From: Coprinus comatus
Lineage: Eukaryota; Basidiomycota; Agaricomycetes; Agaricales; Agaricaceae
Direction: 5' to 3'
Assembly (NCBI GenBank): GCA_034638255.1
Contig: JAWPGT010000028.1
Location: forward strand, 186,001-250,000
Length of the DNA stretch: 64,000 nucleotides
Part shown: piece after piece, positions 35,999-45,915 of the stretch
How positions within the stretch are numbered: the stretch's first letter is position 1
Layout of the letters: every line of letters starts with the position of its first letter
Position numbers and translations under genes: made by a program
The notes under the pieces: model-generated
Databases searched by the model: none
Told to the model about the DNA's origin: nothing
The model's input: the letters and a program-made list of their open reading frames with translations, nothing else

Positions 35999-36316
35999 TG
36001 TTAGGTTTTTCCCAGATATCTCCTTATCTTATCCATCTTTCCTAATCACTCCACTTATCTTATCCTGATGTTCTGGACTCTTTCATAATGTTCTTTTCCC
36101 TTATTATGTTACTTACATATTCCCTTTGTATGCTGGCAAGGGTCCTTATTGTTTTCTTCTTTTGGATGTTCTTTGTTCTGGTAGATATATAAGTCCCTCA
36201 TGTCTTAGCCAAACCATCCAATCAATTCCCTTCTTTCTGTGTCTGTGTCTGTGTCTGAGCTTAACTCTCTCTCAACTTCACTCTCATTCTCAACATCACT
36301 CTCTACCATTCTGACA
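35999..36316 (+). mobile_element. Solo LTR (318 bp) nested in copia integrase
   Basis: TGTTAGGTTT to CATTCTGACA with a perfect 5-bp target duplication GTTTC (35994-35998 and 36317-36321). Removing it rejoins the integrase reading WWEFAVETV with TAIHIYNRTPMKC. A TATA-like GATATATAAG lies near 36184. Confidence 0.88.
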
Positions 36317-37845
36317 GTTTCTACAGCAAATTCCCACCAATTCTCTGGACAACATGCATGAAGTCGCATGGCTTCAGACTTCTCATGAATTGTACGATTC
36401 AAGCATTCAGCATGTCTGTTCTGCTCATGAATATGAGGAGCAGTGTTCTCATGAACAATACCAGCTAAGCTAAATAAGTTTCTCAACTTGTCTGAAATGT
36501 ATTCCCCCCCATTATCAGTGCAAACTCGTTTAACCTTTTTTCTATGTTGGGTTTCAACTTGAGCCAAGAATTCCTGAAATATTGTGAAGACATCGGATTT
36601 CTGTCTCAAAAATTGAATATAGGTAAAACCAGAGTAATCATCTAAGAACATGATGATCCATTTTGCACAGTGATATGATAATGTGGGAAATTCAAGAAGG
36701 TCTGAATGGACCAACTCAAATATTTCGGTAGCTCAGGACAATGATGGAGGATGACCCTTTTCTTGCAGCTTGCCATGAGTGCAACTATCACATGTCCTTG
36801 ACTGTTTTGGAATATCAACATCTGGAAAATTAACTGTGTGTTCCTTGAACTTCCTGAGCACTTGCTTCGAAGGATGTCCAAGTCGATTATGCCAGAGATC
36901 ATAAAGTGAATGGACTCCAGGTAAAGTTAGGGAATGGAGGTCACTGTCCAATATAATTCTGGAATGAACCATATGAATTCCATCACCCTTTACCCGCTGA
37001 GTAGCCTCCATATAGAGGGAGCCATCGGGCTGTAGGATCCGAGATCCTGTCACATCAGCCTCAAGCCTTAAGCCATCAAGATAAAAGGGTCCTGGTGACA
37101 TAAGTCTTCCATTCAATCCCTCTATGTAAAATACTAGGTATAATGACATGATGGTTCATACACCAGCCAATTCATGCTGGATGATTACTCGGCCACATGC
37201 TTTGATGGTGGTGTGACTATTAGCAGTTTGCACCGTGCTGTAATCACCCTCCTTGACATCAATGAAGTCACCAATGTTACCAGTAAAATGATAACTAGCG
37301 CCAGAGTCGAGTATCCAGATTGCTATACCTGTATTATACACTGGGCGATCTTTGCAATTGCTGCATTGACAATGTTCAAAGAATTTAGTATAGTTATCTT
37401 TTCCATATCCTGAGATCAAAGCAGTAGGTTTTAAGTACTTCATCGGGATAGAAATGGGTAAATCATAATGTGTGGTAAATTTCGTGGCAGGAAAAGTACA
37501 AATCTTAGTATCTAGTGGTGGAGGATTACAAACAGTAGTCCGAATAGTTCTAGTAGTCCCATGCAATGATCTCGATAGTCCATCAACAGCTCTCAAGCTT
37601 AGAAGCGAGAAGTGGGAGAACCCAGAGCAGAGGGATTTTCTGGAACACCCCAGAAGCGAGAAGCTTCAGGGTCCACACTGTATAGAGCACACATCAGAAA
37701 AAGATGAATCTTTGATCATAGATCCTACATACTTATATTCCCCATCATCGGTATCATACTGAGTAGAAGGAGAGTTTATAATTTGTTCAAACTGTTCATC
37801 AAGAACAGAGACAGATGTCAGAGCAGACACCTGATCATGCGGAGG

Positions 37846-39147
37846 TTACATGTGAACATTATTGTTTTTGTTAATGGAGACAACCAAATGCAGAGGACTA
37901 GGCTCACAGGCAGGATCAGAAATAAGAATGAGACCATCAAGCAAAGGCAAGGCAGGGGGAGGCATAGGCTCCATACCAAGACAACATTCATAGGACTTGA
38001 GCACCCAGGCCTTGGTCCATTGCAAATGGGTCCTTCCCACGAGTTGGTTAGGAACCACAGTAGGAGCTTTATGCTCAACTACCTTCTCAGGGGTAGACTC
38101 ACGAATCTCTTCTATGAAAGTACAAGTAGATTTGAAGGGATGGTCAATAACGGTAGCAGCAGGTGAAGCAAAATTGTTGAGCATGACAATGTTAGAAGCT
38201 GCTGCATCTACCCCAGTAGTAGAGGCATTAGTGGTGTCTGCAGACTTAGCATTCTTGTTACCACCATGTTTCCCTTGAGTCCTCTTCTTCTTTTTGTCCT
38301 CACCGGATCCACCCTGTTGGGTCTGACTGGAACTAGAACTGCTGCCAGATTGTTGAGGTTGCAGTTGCTGCCCTTGCGGGTGCGAGCCTTGACCCTGGTT
38401 CTGGTTTTGGTTCTGGTTGTGTTGTTTAGGGCCTTTAAATCCCTTAACACCTTGAGAATGTAAAGCATTAGCTTGACCACGAGAGTCAAGCCAAGCAGAC
38501 TGGATAGCCTCAGCAACTACTCTTACTGTTAGACATGCAAAGTCTATGCTCCCATATTGAACGAGGAGGGAAGCACGAGTAGCATTCCATTGATTGGGAA
38601 TGCGAGTCAACAGCATGAGTGTGCAAAGCAACTCGGGAACATGAATGGGAGGGGTCACATTCTGGAGACATGTGAGCAGGGTAGTGAACCCTGTGATCTC
38701 AACAGATGGATCTGAGGTTCCAGAAAGTCTGAAACCATTGGCTTTCACCCAGATCTCAAATGTGGTACCTGCATTAAAAGTGCCATAGTTGGTATGGAGA
38801 TGTTGCCACAAAACGTGGGATGCTGCTTGTCCATGATTCAAAAGATCATCAGAGATCTTGCTATTGATCAAGCCAAGAGCAAATGCCTTGGCTGTGTCCC
38901 ATTTGAGACATTTCTCAGGTGTAACTATCTGAGTGATATGAGCAGGAACTGCTACCGTAGTGGCAGTAGCTGCAACTGCAGCTACAGTCTGAGGGGTTGT
39001 CTTAGGGTTAGCTTGATCTTGGATAATCTGACTGATCGAATAACCCTTGATAATGATCATAGAAGCACAATTAATTAGCTTCATTGACCAGAGAGTGTAA
39101 TCAGCCGAACCCTTGAGGACTGGCAAAGTGGGGATGAGAGCCGTCAT
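37846..39147 (-). CDS. copia Gag-like protein (433 aa)
   Basis: The open frame from the ATG at 39147 gives MTALIPTLPVLKGSADYTLW, the usual opening of copia Gag (UBN2-like) proteins, with GTFNAGTTFEIW and WNATRASLLVQYG in the middle. A Gln/Ser-rich, Lys-rich region (about 38220-38450 in DNA) may bind RNA. I see no CCHC zinc knuckle, which many copia Gags have. The frame is intact although pol is broken, so the product could still be made. Pol begins in another frame just downstream. Confidence 0.8.
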   Translation of the reverse strand: MTALIPTLPVLKGSADYTLWSMKLINCASMIIIKGYSISQIIQDQANPKTTPQTVAAVAATATTVAVPAHITQIVTPEKCLKWDTAKAFALGLINSKISDDLLNHGQAASHVLWQHLHTNYGTFNAGTTFEIWVKANGFRLSGTSDPSVEITGFTTLLTCLQNVTPPIHVPELLCTLMLLTRIPNQWNATRASLLVQYGSIDFACLTVRVVAEAIQSAWLDSRGQANALHSQGVKGFKGPKQHNQNQNQNQGQGSHPQGQQLQPQQSGSSSSSSQTQQGGSGEDKKKKRTQGKHGGNKNAKSADTTNASTTGVDAAASNIVMLNNFASPAATVIDHPFKSTCTFIEEIRESTPEKVVEHKAPTVVPNQLVGRTHLQWTKAWVLKSYECCLGMEPMPPPALPLLDGLILISDPACEPSPLHLVVSINKNNNVHM

Positions 39148-39434
39148 GATGATGATTGGAGATATAAATCTACTACAAAACACGAATTAGCTCATGTTGT
39201 AAGTCGCATATATGTGTGCCAGCAACAGATCTGCAAGCTTTCCGTCTAACCAAGTACAGTAGTATGGAGCAAGCACCACACCAGAGAGGGAGAGACAAAA
39301 TCTCTGAGGGCCTGGAACAGGACTCAGTCTCTCCAGGTTGGTCGATGTGAACCACACATTTCCTAGAGCAAGATGACTTAACCTGCTGAGAAGCTAGGTG
39401 TCTCATTGAACTCATGGAACCATACTGGCTAGTT

Positions 39435-39447
39435 GGGGCCCATAACC
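39435..39447 (-). other. Primer binding site: initiator Met tRNA anticodon stem-loop (half-tRNA type)
   Basis: Directly inside the 5' LTR the minus strand reads GGTTATGGGCCCC. Its complement GGGCCCATAACC matches the conserved anticodon stem-loop of eukaryotic initiator tRNA-Met (CAU anticodon). Drosophila copia and yeast Ty5 prime from an internally cut initiator tRNA at this region, so this element probably does so too. Confidence 0.7.
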
Positions 39448-39835
39448 TGTTGAAAGCAATGCATATGCATGAAGACATAGTTATATAATGATACGCACAG
39501 AGTGGTAGTTAGTATGTTGACTTTAGGGAGAGAGCAGAGTGTAAGAGAACTTGTTAGTTCAAGAACTAAAGAATACAGGAGCGAATGTAAACTACTTATA
39601 CTAAATACTGTGGTCCATGCTACAACAATAAGGAGTCAGGTGTCAACTACATGTAACTAATTATACATGAAACAGGAGTCTAAACAGGAGTTGAAATACG
39701 TAGGTGAAACAAACTAACGATGAAAGTGAAACCAATAGGAGCTGCCATATAATGCAAAGCAAGTATGAAATGATTAAAGTGAAACGGAATGAAAATGTTA
39801 TGTGACTATCTAATAATAGTCTGTATTTTCCAACA
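39448..39835 (-). repeat. 5' LTR of the copia element
   Basis: 388 bp, TGTTGAAAGC to TTTTCCAACA on the plus strand, next to the tRNA primer site. Several differences from the 3' LTR are C/T or G/A. Confidence 0.9.
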
Positions 39836-39959
39836 TGTTGTAGACCTCAAAGATCTTGATCCTACACCTCAGCTTCTAGCTGATGCTGGTGAACTAGACA
39901 AGCAGTCAGGATTGGAAGACTGTTTAAGCAGATGGTCATTTTGGGAGAGTCCTGACCAG

Positions 39960-41955
39960 CATCAGGAAATCACGCATTTGCTTGGGTCTACCTTAGGGTT
40001 GCTTAGACTACTTGTTGTACTTGTACATCCTTGGTGAAAAATGTCCCAAGGTACTCTGAGGAGCTTTTTAGTTCCAAGTTAGGTCAAGGATAGAACCAAG
40101 TAAATCCTCAAGCTTTACTTGCTCACGAAAAATGTTAAACTTTAGTTTACATTATTAACACTATTTGTTTTTGTTCTGATCAATGATTATTGATCATCAC
40201 ATATGTTTTGAAACTTTTGATGTTATCAAATTTGGACTTTGCAAAAAAAGCGGATGAGTGTGACATCCTACTCTCCTTGTCACACATCACTCACTCCACG
40301 TCACATCCCAATGGCAACAATCTCACGAGATCATAATACCTCTGCCACATCATTACATCCCTATTCACTCAATTCCTAACAAAATCTCACGTTTTTAGGC
40401 TCTCTAGAATCGTCTCACCGTTTTGCTTCGAATGACGGCGGTTACGCGTCGCGTGGTTTAGTACTTGTACTATAACAGCCACTTTATTGAACAAGGTAAG
40501 CATACAATGTTTTTGGTCTGTTGTACTCATTTCATCACGCTTTGGCACGCGTCTTGGCTCTTTTTTGGCTCTTTTTTCCGCTTCGAACAAGCCTAGCCAC
40601 ACGTGCTATGGTTTAATTCTCATGGTATGGCATGAATAATATTGGTATGTCATCACTCTGTAGTATCCTGAGGCTGTCTCACTCATTTCTTCACATAGAG
40701 ACATTTACCTAGGCTCGTTTAGACCATTCGTAACTCCTCCATGACTGACCGAAGTTGATTGCGCTGTGGGGAAGGATTGGAGGTGTAGTGAGCAATACTC
40801 TGGTACTAGGTCCCAGGTGAGTCACTCTAACTAAATATGTAATATTTCGCTTGATACATGTTTAATCCTTATGATTTTAGGCTCATTACAACCGTCTTGA
40901 CAACACCGTCCGAACAGTGCCATCCGCACTCCGCACCACCCAAAACTCCGGTGCCGACACACTCCTCTCTGGTGAGTTACCATATATGTTCCTCCCCAAC
41001 TAAATATTTAATATGTCACTCAATATCTATGCACTCCTTTTGTATCTAGGCTCATTAAAATCACCTAAATGACGCCGTTCGAACGATACCATTTACACTG
41101 CACACTGTCCAAAACCCCTGTGCCGACATGCACATCTCTGGTAAGTTACCACATATGTTCCTCCCCAACGAAATAACTGATATATCATTCAATATCTGTG
41201 CACTCCTCCTGTACTTAGGTTCGTTAAAACCGTCTAAACGGCGTTGTTACAACGATACTATCCGCACCACGTACCCCTCAAAACTCATGTACCGACATGC
41301 AGATCTTTGGTAAGTTACTATATATATATTACTCTCCAACTAAATAACTAATAACTCGCCCATTTCTTATCCAATCCTTTTGTGTTTAGGCTCGTTATAA
41401 CCACATTAACGCCCCTTTCCAACGCTGGTACTCGCACGCCGTACGGTCGAGTATCATGCTTCGTGTGATGTGATCTTTGTAACACATCATCCAAGGTTTG
41501 CTTTTTCTCTCCATTTTATGTTAATAATTACTTATTTCACTATTACAGTCTCTATGCTGATACAAAGGTATAGAGAATGTATTAATACTGTAGACTAAGT
41601 TAGTATGTCACATGTATTATTACAACTTCAATGATATTTTTTTTTATTGTCCTTATTCCCTTACTTGGTGTGACCTTGAGAGTACTTGAATTATCCCAAA
41701 AATGCAAATAAAATCCTGTAAAATATAATTACAAGGTAGGAAAGTAACTTTTATGTGCTGTCCAAGTATGTTCAAAGCTATTCAAGTACACCCAAGTTAG
41801 AGGGACCTACTTGGAGCTCCTTGGGACAAATTTTCCAAGGAACTCCAAGGATAATTTTACTCTTCTTTGAATTCTATTGGGGTGTACTTGGAGCTCCTTG
41901 GATGCCTTTCTAAGTAACTTCAAGTACCTCCAAGGACATGCGCAAAATCCTGATG
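39960..41955 (+). mobile_element. CATCAGG-family DNA transposon, copy 1 (non-autonomous)
   Basis: A 1996-bp element in F-box gene 4. It starts CATCAGGAAATCACGCATTT and ends GCGCAAAATCCTGATG, imperfect inverted repeats of about 22 bp. AG flanks both ends, with one extra C on the right; removing the element plus one AG gives a gene reading of the same length as gene 1. Both subterminal regions are rich in CTTGG/CCAAG, possible transposase binding sites. The interior has no long frame but holds the repeated exon-like modules listed separately. Copy 2 at 42460-44458 is nearly identical and inverted. Confidence 0.8.
40399..41500 (+). repeat. Six exon-like modules with splice signals inside copy 1
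   Basis: Each module starts right after a TTTAG/CTAG-type acceptor with GCTC or GTTC followed by (G/A)TTA or similar. Starts are 40399, 40713, 40881, 41050, 41219 and 41390. Modules 3-5 are exactly 91 nt (40881-40971, 41050-41140, 41219-41309), and each ends in TG before GTGAGT or GTAAGT. The spacers between modules 3-6 are 78, 78 and 80 nt. One frame in modules 3-5 gives related peptides (for example SLKPSKRRCYNDTIRT in module 5), but 91 nt does not keep frame and modules 3 and 4 have a stop there. Confidence 0.75.
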
Positions 41956-42459
41956 CAGTGCTGTATATCTCTTCGCATGGTGTTATATAGCTGTAAACCG
42001 TGTAAGCATTTCTGTTTTTTTTCGGTTTCTTGTGGGAGTACTTACTCACAATATATATTAGATCCGAAGGCTGACTCTCGTTTCTGTTTCTACGAGATAC
42101 AATCCCAGGGTCATGGCGTTGGAGCAACCCTAGTCACATGCTTACTCAAATCCCTGAGATATCAGATGCAACTAACGACCAAAGTGACTTTGACAAAGGA
42201 ATACATGATACTTGTGCAACTTCCACATGCGCTCGTGGGCAATCGTGATCCTCGTCTTCTTTCTTAGTCAAATACACTCCTCGGGAAGGTTGACATTCAC
42301 ACAGAAACCGTTTACAGTTCATATCATGACCCCGGATACTGTAAGTCATTGTCTTTGCAGCTGAAGCATTCGTTATTTATCACGATCACAGAAGTTTGCT
42401 CAGATCCTATATGGAGATCATATCATCTTGGTCGGTTATTCTACACTGGACCTCTACAG

Positions 42460-44458
42460 CATCAGGATTTTGCGCATGTCCTTGGAGGTACTTGAAGTTA
42501 CTTAGAAAGGCATCCAAGGAGCTCCAAGTACACCCCAATAGAATTCAAAGAAGAGTAAAATTATCCTTGGAGTTCCTTGGAAAATTTGTCCCAAGGAGCT
42601 CCAAGTAGGTCCCTCTAACTTGGGTGTACTTGAATAGCTTTGAACATACTTGGACAGCACATAAAAGTTACTTTCCTACCTTGTAATTATATTTTACAGG
42701 ATTTTATTCGCATTTTCGGGATAATTCAAGTACTCTCAAGGTCACACCAAGTAAGGGAATAAGGACAATAAAAAAAAATATCATTGAAGTTGTAATAATA
42801 CATGTGACATACTAACTTAGTCTACAGTATTAATACATTCTCATACCTTTGTATCAGAGTAGAGACTGTAATAGTGAAATAAGTAATTATTAACATAAAA
42901 TGGAGAGAAAAAGCGAACCTTGGATGATGTGTTACAAAGATCACATCACACGAAGCATGATACTCGACCGTATGGTGTGCGAGTACTAGTGTTGGAAAGG
43001 GGCAGTTAATGTGGTTATAACAAGCCTAAACACAAAAGGATTGGATAAGAAATGGGCAAGTTATTAGTTATTTAGTTGGAGAGTAATATATATATAGTAA
43101 CTTACCAAAGATCTGCATGTCGGTACATGAGTTTTGAGGGGTACGTGGTGCGGATAGTATCGTTGTAACAACGCCGTTTAGACGGTTTTAACGAACCTAA
43201 GTACAGGAGGAGTGCACAGATATTGAATGATATATCAGTTATTTCGTTGGGGAGGAACATATGTGGTAACTTACCAGAGATGTGCATGTCGGCACAGGGG
43301 TTTTGGACAGTGTGCAGTGTAAATGGTATCGTTCGAACGGCGTCATTTAGGTGATTTTAATGAGCCTAGATACAAAAGGAGTGCATAGATATTGAGTGAC
43401 ATATTAAATATTTAGCTGGGGAGGAACATATATGGTAACTCACCAGAGAGGAGTGTGTCGGCACCGGAGTTTTGGGTGGTGTGGAGTGCGGATGGCACCG
43501 TTCAGACGGCGTCGTCAAGACGGTTGTAATGAGCCTAAAATCATAAGGATTAAACATGTATCAAGCGAAATATTACATATTTAGTTAGAGTGACTCACCT
43601 GGGACCTAGTACCAGAGTATTGCTCACTACACCTCCAATCCTTCCCCACAGCGCAATCAACTTCGGTCAGTCATGGAGGAGTTACGAATGGTCTAAACGA
43701 GCCTAGGTAAATGTCTCTATGTGAAGAAATGAGTGAGACAGCCTCAGGATACTACAGAGTGATGACATACCAATATTATTCATGCCATACCATGAGAATT
43801 AGACCATAGCACGTGTGGCTAGGCTTGTTCGAAGCGGAAAAAAGAGCCAGTTCCAAAGAGCCAAGACGCGTGCCAAAGCGTGATGAAATGAGTACAACAG
43901 ACCAAAAACATTGTATGCTTACCTTGTTCAATAAAGTGGCTGTTATAGTACAAGTACTAAACCACGCGACGCGTAACCGCCGTCATTCGAAGCAAAACGG
44001 TGAGACGATTCTAGAGAGCCTAAAAACGTGAGATTTTGTTAGGAATTGAGTGAATAGGGATGTAATGATGTGGCAGAGGTATTATGATCTCGTGAGATTG
44101 TTGCCATTGGGATGTGACGTGGAGTGAGTGATGTGTGACAAGGAGAGTAGGATGTCACACTCATCCGCTTTTTTTGCAAAGTCCAAATTTGATAACATCA
44201 AAAGTTTCAAAACATATGTGATGATCAATAATCATTGATCAGAACAAAAACAAATAGTGTTAATAATGTAAACTAAAGTTTAACATTTTTCGTGAGCAAG
44301 TAAAGCTTGAGGATTTACTTGGTTCTATCCTTGACCTAACTTGGAACTAAAAAGCTCCTCAGAGTACCTTGGGACATTTTTCACCAAGGATGTACAAGTA
44401 CAACAAGTAGTCTAAGCAACCCTAAGGTAGACCCAAGCAAATGCGCGATTTCCTGATG
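42460..44458 (-). mobile_element. CATCAGG-family DNA transposon, copy 2 (inverted)
   Basis: A 1999-bp reverse-complement copy of the element at 39960-41955, inserted 504 bp further on in the same gene. Flanked by AG on both sides (42458-42459 and 44459-44460); removal restores the family reading YSLEQLLHGD. It has the same modules on the minus strand (for example 43286-43376 and 43456-43546 regions). Few differences from copy 1 suggest recent, perhaps linked, insertions. Confidence 0.8.
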
Positions 44459-45022
44459 AGTTTGGAGCAGCTTCTCCATGGTGATTCAGATGTATACCAT
44501 CCCTTACATCGAATACCATTACACGAACCACATACACTTTCCCAACTAACTCTGGTGAACCATGGACAATCTTCGGAAATTCGAATGATGTACACTTGTC
44601 CTTCGTCAGTACAAGGATTTTCATTTCCCAGGGACACGAACTCTCCAATCGAAATCAGGAAGCTGGGTGATCTTCCCCATAATGAAATACCACCTCCGAT
44701 CGAGAACTTCACCCTTGATGACCCGCCATATACTATCTCCTCACCTGGTTATTCTCACTTTATGATTGTTGTTGAAGGTTACAAGTTCGCCATTGGAGTC
44801 ATCAATCATTCATGGGATTCTGATTCAAGAGGATTTAGTCGTTATAGCGTGCCTCTACAAAGTAATTTTCATACATTGGGATTTATATCAAAACCGGTTG
44901 GACTTTGTGAAGAGCTGGGAAGGGCAGTGATATTTGGACCCATACTGCGAGGTGATCATCCACACACAAAAAGGCTGATGGTTTTTGACCTCCTTAAAGT
45001 TGAATTTCTTTTCATTCATTAG

Positions 45023-45570
45023 TCAACAGTATCAAGAATATTAATGCTTGCTGATAAATTACAATCCTTGTAGTCGAATAGTCTCACGTCCTTCCACTTA
45101 GATTAGCTACTTGACCAAGCACTTCAGACATTCAAATTACTTCAAGAGAAAGCCACTTTTTGAATAACGTCCTTGACAAACAAATATTTTCTTGGGCTTC
45201 AGGGTCCTTAGTTTCGGGCTGGAGCATTGAATGAAAAATTTATTTCCTTTAGTCTTTTAGTATAGAACTGGAGAAGGCACCAGGCGCATGCAAGTTCATT
45301 GAGACTTGAGAACGTATTGACTATGACCCGACTTGTTACAGTGGTTATTATTAATATTAGCACTACGAAACAGGAACTGTATATCAGGATGTTAACTCAT
45401 TATCTAATGTAGAGTATTCTTGACCTTCATGCCCCAAGCTGGTTTGGTGAAACCTGATAGCGGTCTCTTTGCATGACCTCCGACACGAAGAGTATCATGA
45501 TAAACGGTTATAGGATCAACCGTTTCCATTCCCATTTTACGAACACACATGTGTTTGGTGTAGAAAGGAC
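45023..45570. other. 3' flank of F-box gene 4
   Basis: AT-rich, no gene recognised. Confidence 0.4.
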
Positions 45571-45915
45571 TCATGATGGTGCTATGTCTTTCAATGTATT
45601 TGGGAGAGTTGCCCAGAGAATTACATTCGTAGTATGGACAACTAAATAGACGTAGAAGTCAATTATTGATCATTTTGAAGTGAGGTCAACGTTTCAAGTT
45701 TTTAAGAGACATACCAAACTGAATTGTAAAATAAACAATTGCATCCCAATAAATTTTACGAACTAGGTTTGTACCACCTCTGTATTTAACTTTGCGCACA
45801 ACGAGAATTGCGATCATCAATGCTATATGATTTGAATAGTAAGAGGCTGTTGAACTTTTGATGCTGAGCCCATATTGAATGATACGTACATGTATCAGCA
45901 ATGGCGACAAGCGAG
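45571..45915 (-). pseudogene. C-terminal fragment of a fungal multi-pass membrane protein (DUF6533-like)
   Basis: Minus-strand reading shows a hydrophobic segment, HIALMIAILVVRKVKYRGG, then NLVRKIYWDAIVYFTIQFG. After an intron-like gap comes VVHTTNVILWATLPNTLKDI, ending at a stop at 45571-45573. The pattern of a basic loop, a (L/I)YxDxxxYF helix and a final helix resembles the C-terminus of agaricomycete DUF6533 membrane proteins; this is recognition from memory of the family pattern. The 5' part is cut by a CATCAGG element at 45916. DNA beyond the element (47848-48300) may hold the rest, but I could not join it. Confidence 0.35.

Larger units (their letters stand above)
32168..37596 (-). pseudogene. 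copia pol polyprotein, inactivated
   Basis: In order on the minus strand: aspartic protease (LDSGASYHFT, about 37300); GAG-pre-integrase HHCC motif (HNRLGHPSKQVL then CDSCTHGK, about 36800-36900); integrase core (FLDDYSG, CTDNGGEY, HAECLNRT, 36320-36714, continuing 35669-35998); reverse transcriptase (KGFSQVEGIDFDELFSPV, AYLYGKLDEEIYIKQPKGF, 33464-34168); and RNase H (SSTEAEYMALSDS, CCQAVWIRQL, ADLLTKNL, 32168-32524 and 33116-33463). Stops break it: TGA before WVFNVKG (about 34215), TGA after YIY (about 33815) and TAG before VIGSLLYL. The catalytic YVDD box reads YVND. Three solo LTRs interrupt it. Confidence 0.88.
31746..39835 (-). mobile_element. Ty1/copia LTR retrotransposon, inserted in F-box gene 4
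   Basis: An 8.1-kb element with two LTRs (31746-32122 and 39448-39835), TG...CA ends and a 5-bp target duplication TGTTG (31741-31745 and 39836-39840). The internal order on the minus strand is gag, protease, integrase, reverse transcriptase, RNase H, the copia order. Three solo LTRs are nested inside (32525-33110, 35100-35628, 35999-36316). Several stops and a changed reverse transcriptase active site show it is inactive. The two LTRs remain very similar, so the insertion itself is not ancient. Confidence 0.93.
31119..45022 (+). pseudogene. F-box-family gene 4, split by three transposon insertions
   Basis: Pieces of one gene in order: F-box exon (IDLPPEILHKVFIHLNYKD, to about 31395), second exon (about 31449-31745, with ALAQEIQDLPS and GGQWVLGITKQ), then after a copia element 39836-39959 (LLADAGELDKQSGLEDCL, WSFWESPD). 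After a CATCAGG element comes 41957-42459 (SRFCFYEIQSQGHG), and after a second CATCAGG element 44459-45022 (SLEQLLHGDSDVYHPLHR, RLMVFDLL). All three insertions have target duplications that restore the gene sequence when removed. Before the insertions the frame is already stopped: TAA at 31484-31486 where gene 3 has CAA, and TGA at 31685-31687 where gene 3 has CGA. It cannot make the family protein. Confidence 0.85.

Noticed and set aside
38794..39078. Plus-strand frame over the copia gag
   Set aside because: Antisense to gag, which is a long intact frame with family motifs on the minus strand.
40387..40602. 71-residue frame in CATCAGG copy 1 (and its twin at 43813-44031)
   Set aside because: It lies on the strand opposite to the splice-signal modules, and the two copies differ by indels that change the peptide; no motif suggests a transposase.
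41050..41309. Reading the 91-nt modules as a repeat protein
   Set aside because: One frame gives similar peptides in three modules, but two have stops and 91 nt per module breaks the frame after splicing. A coding role is not claimed.
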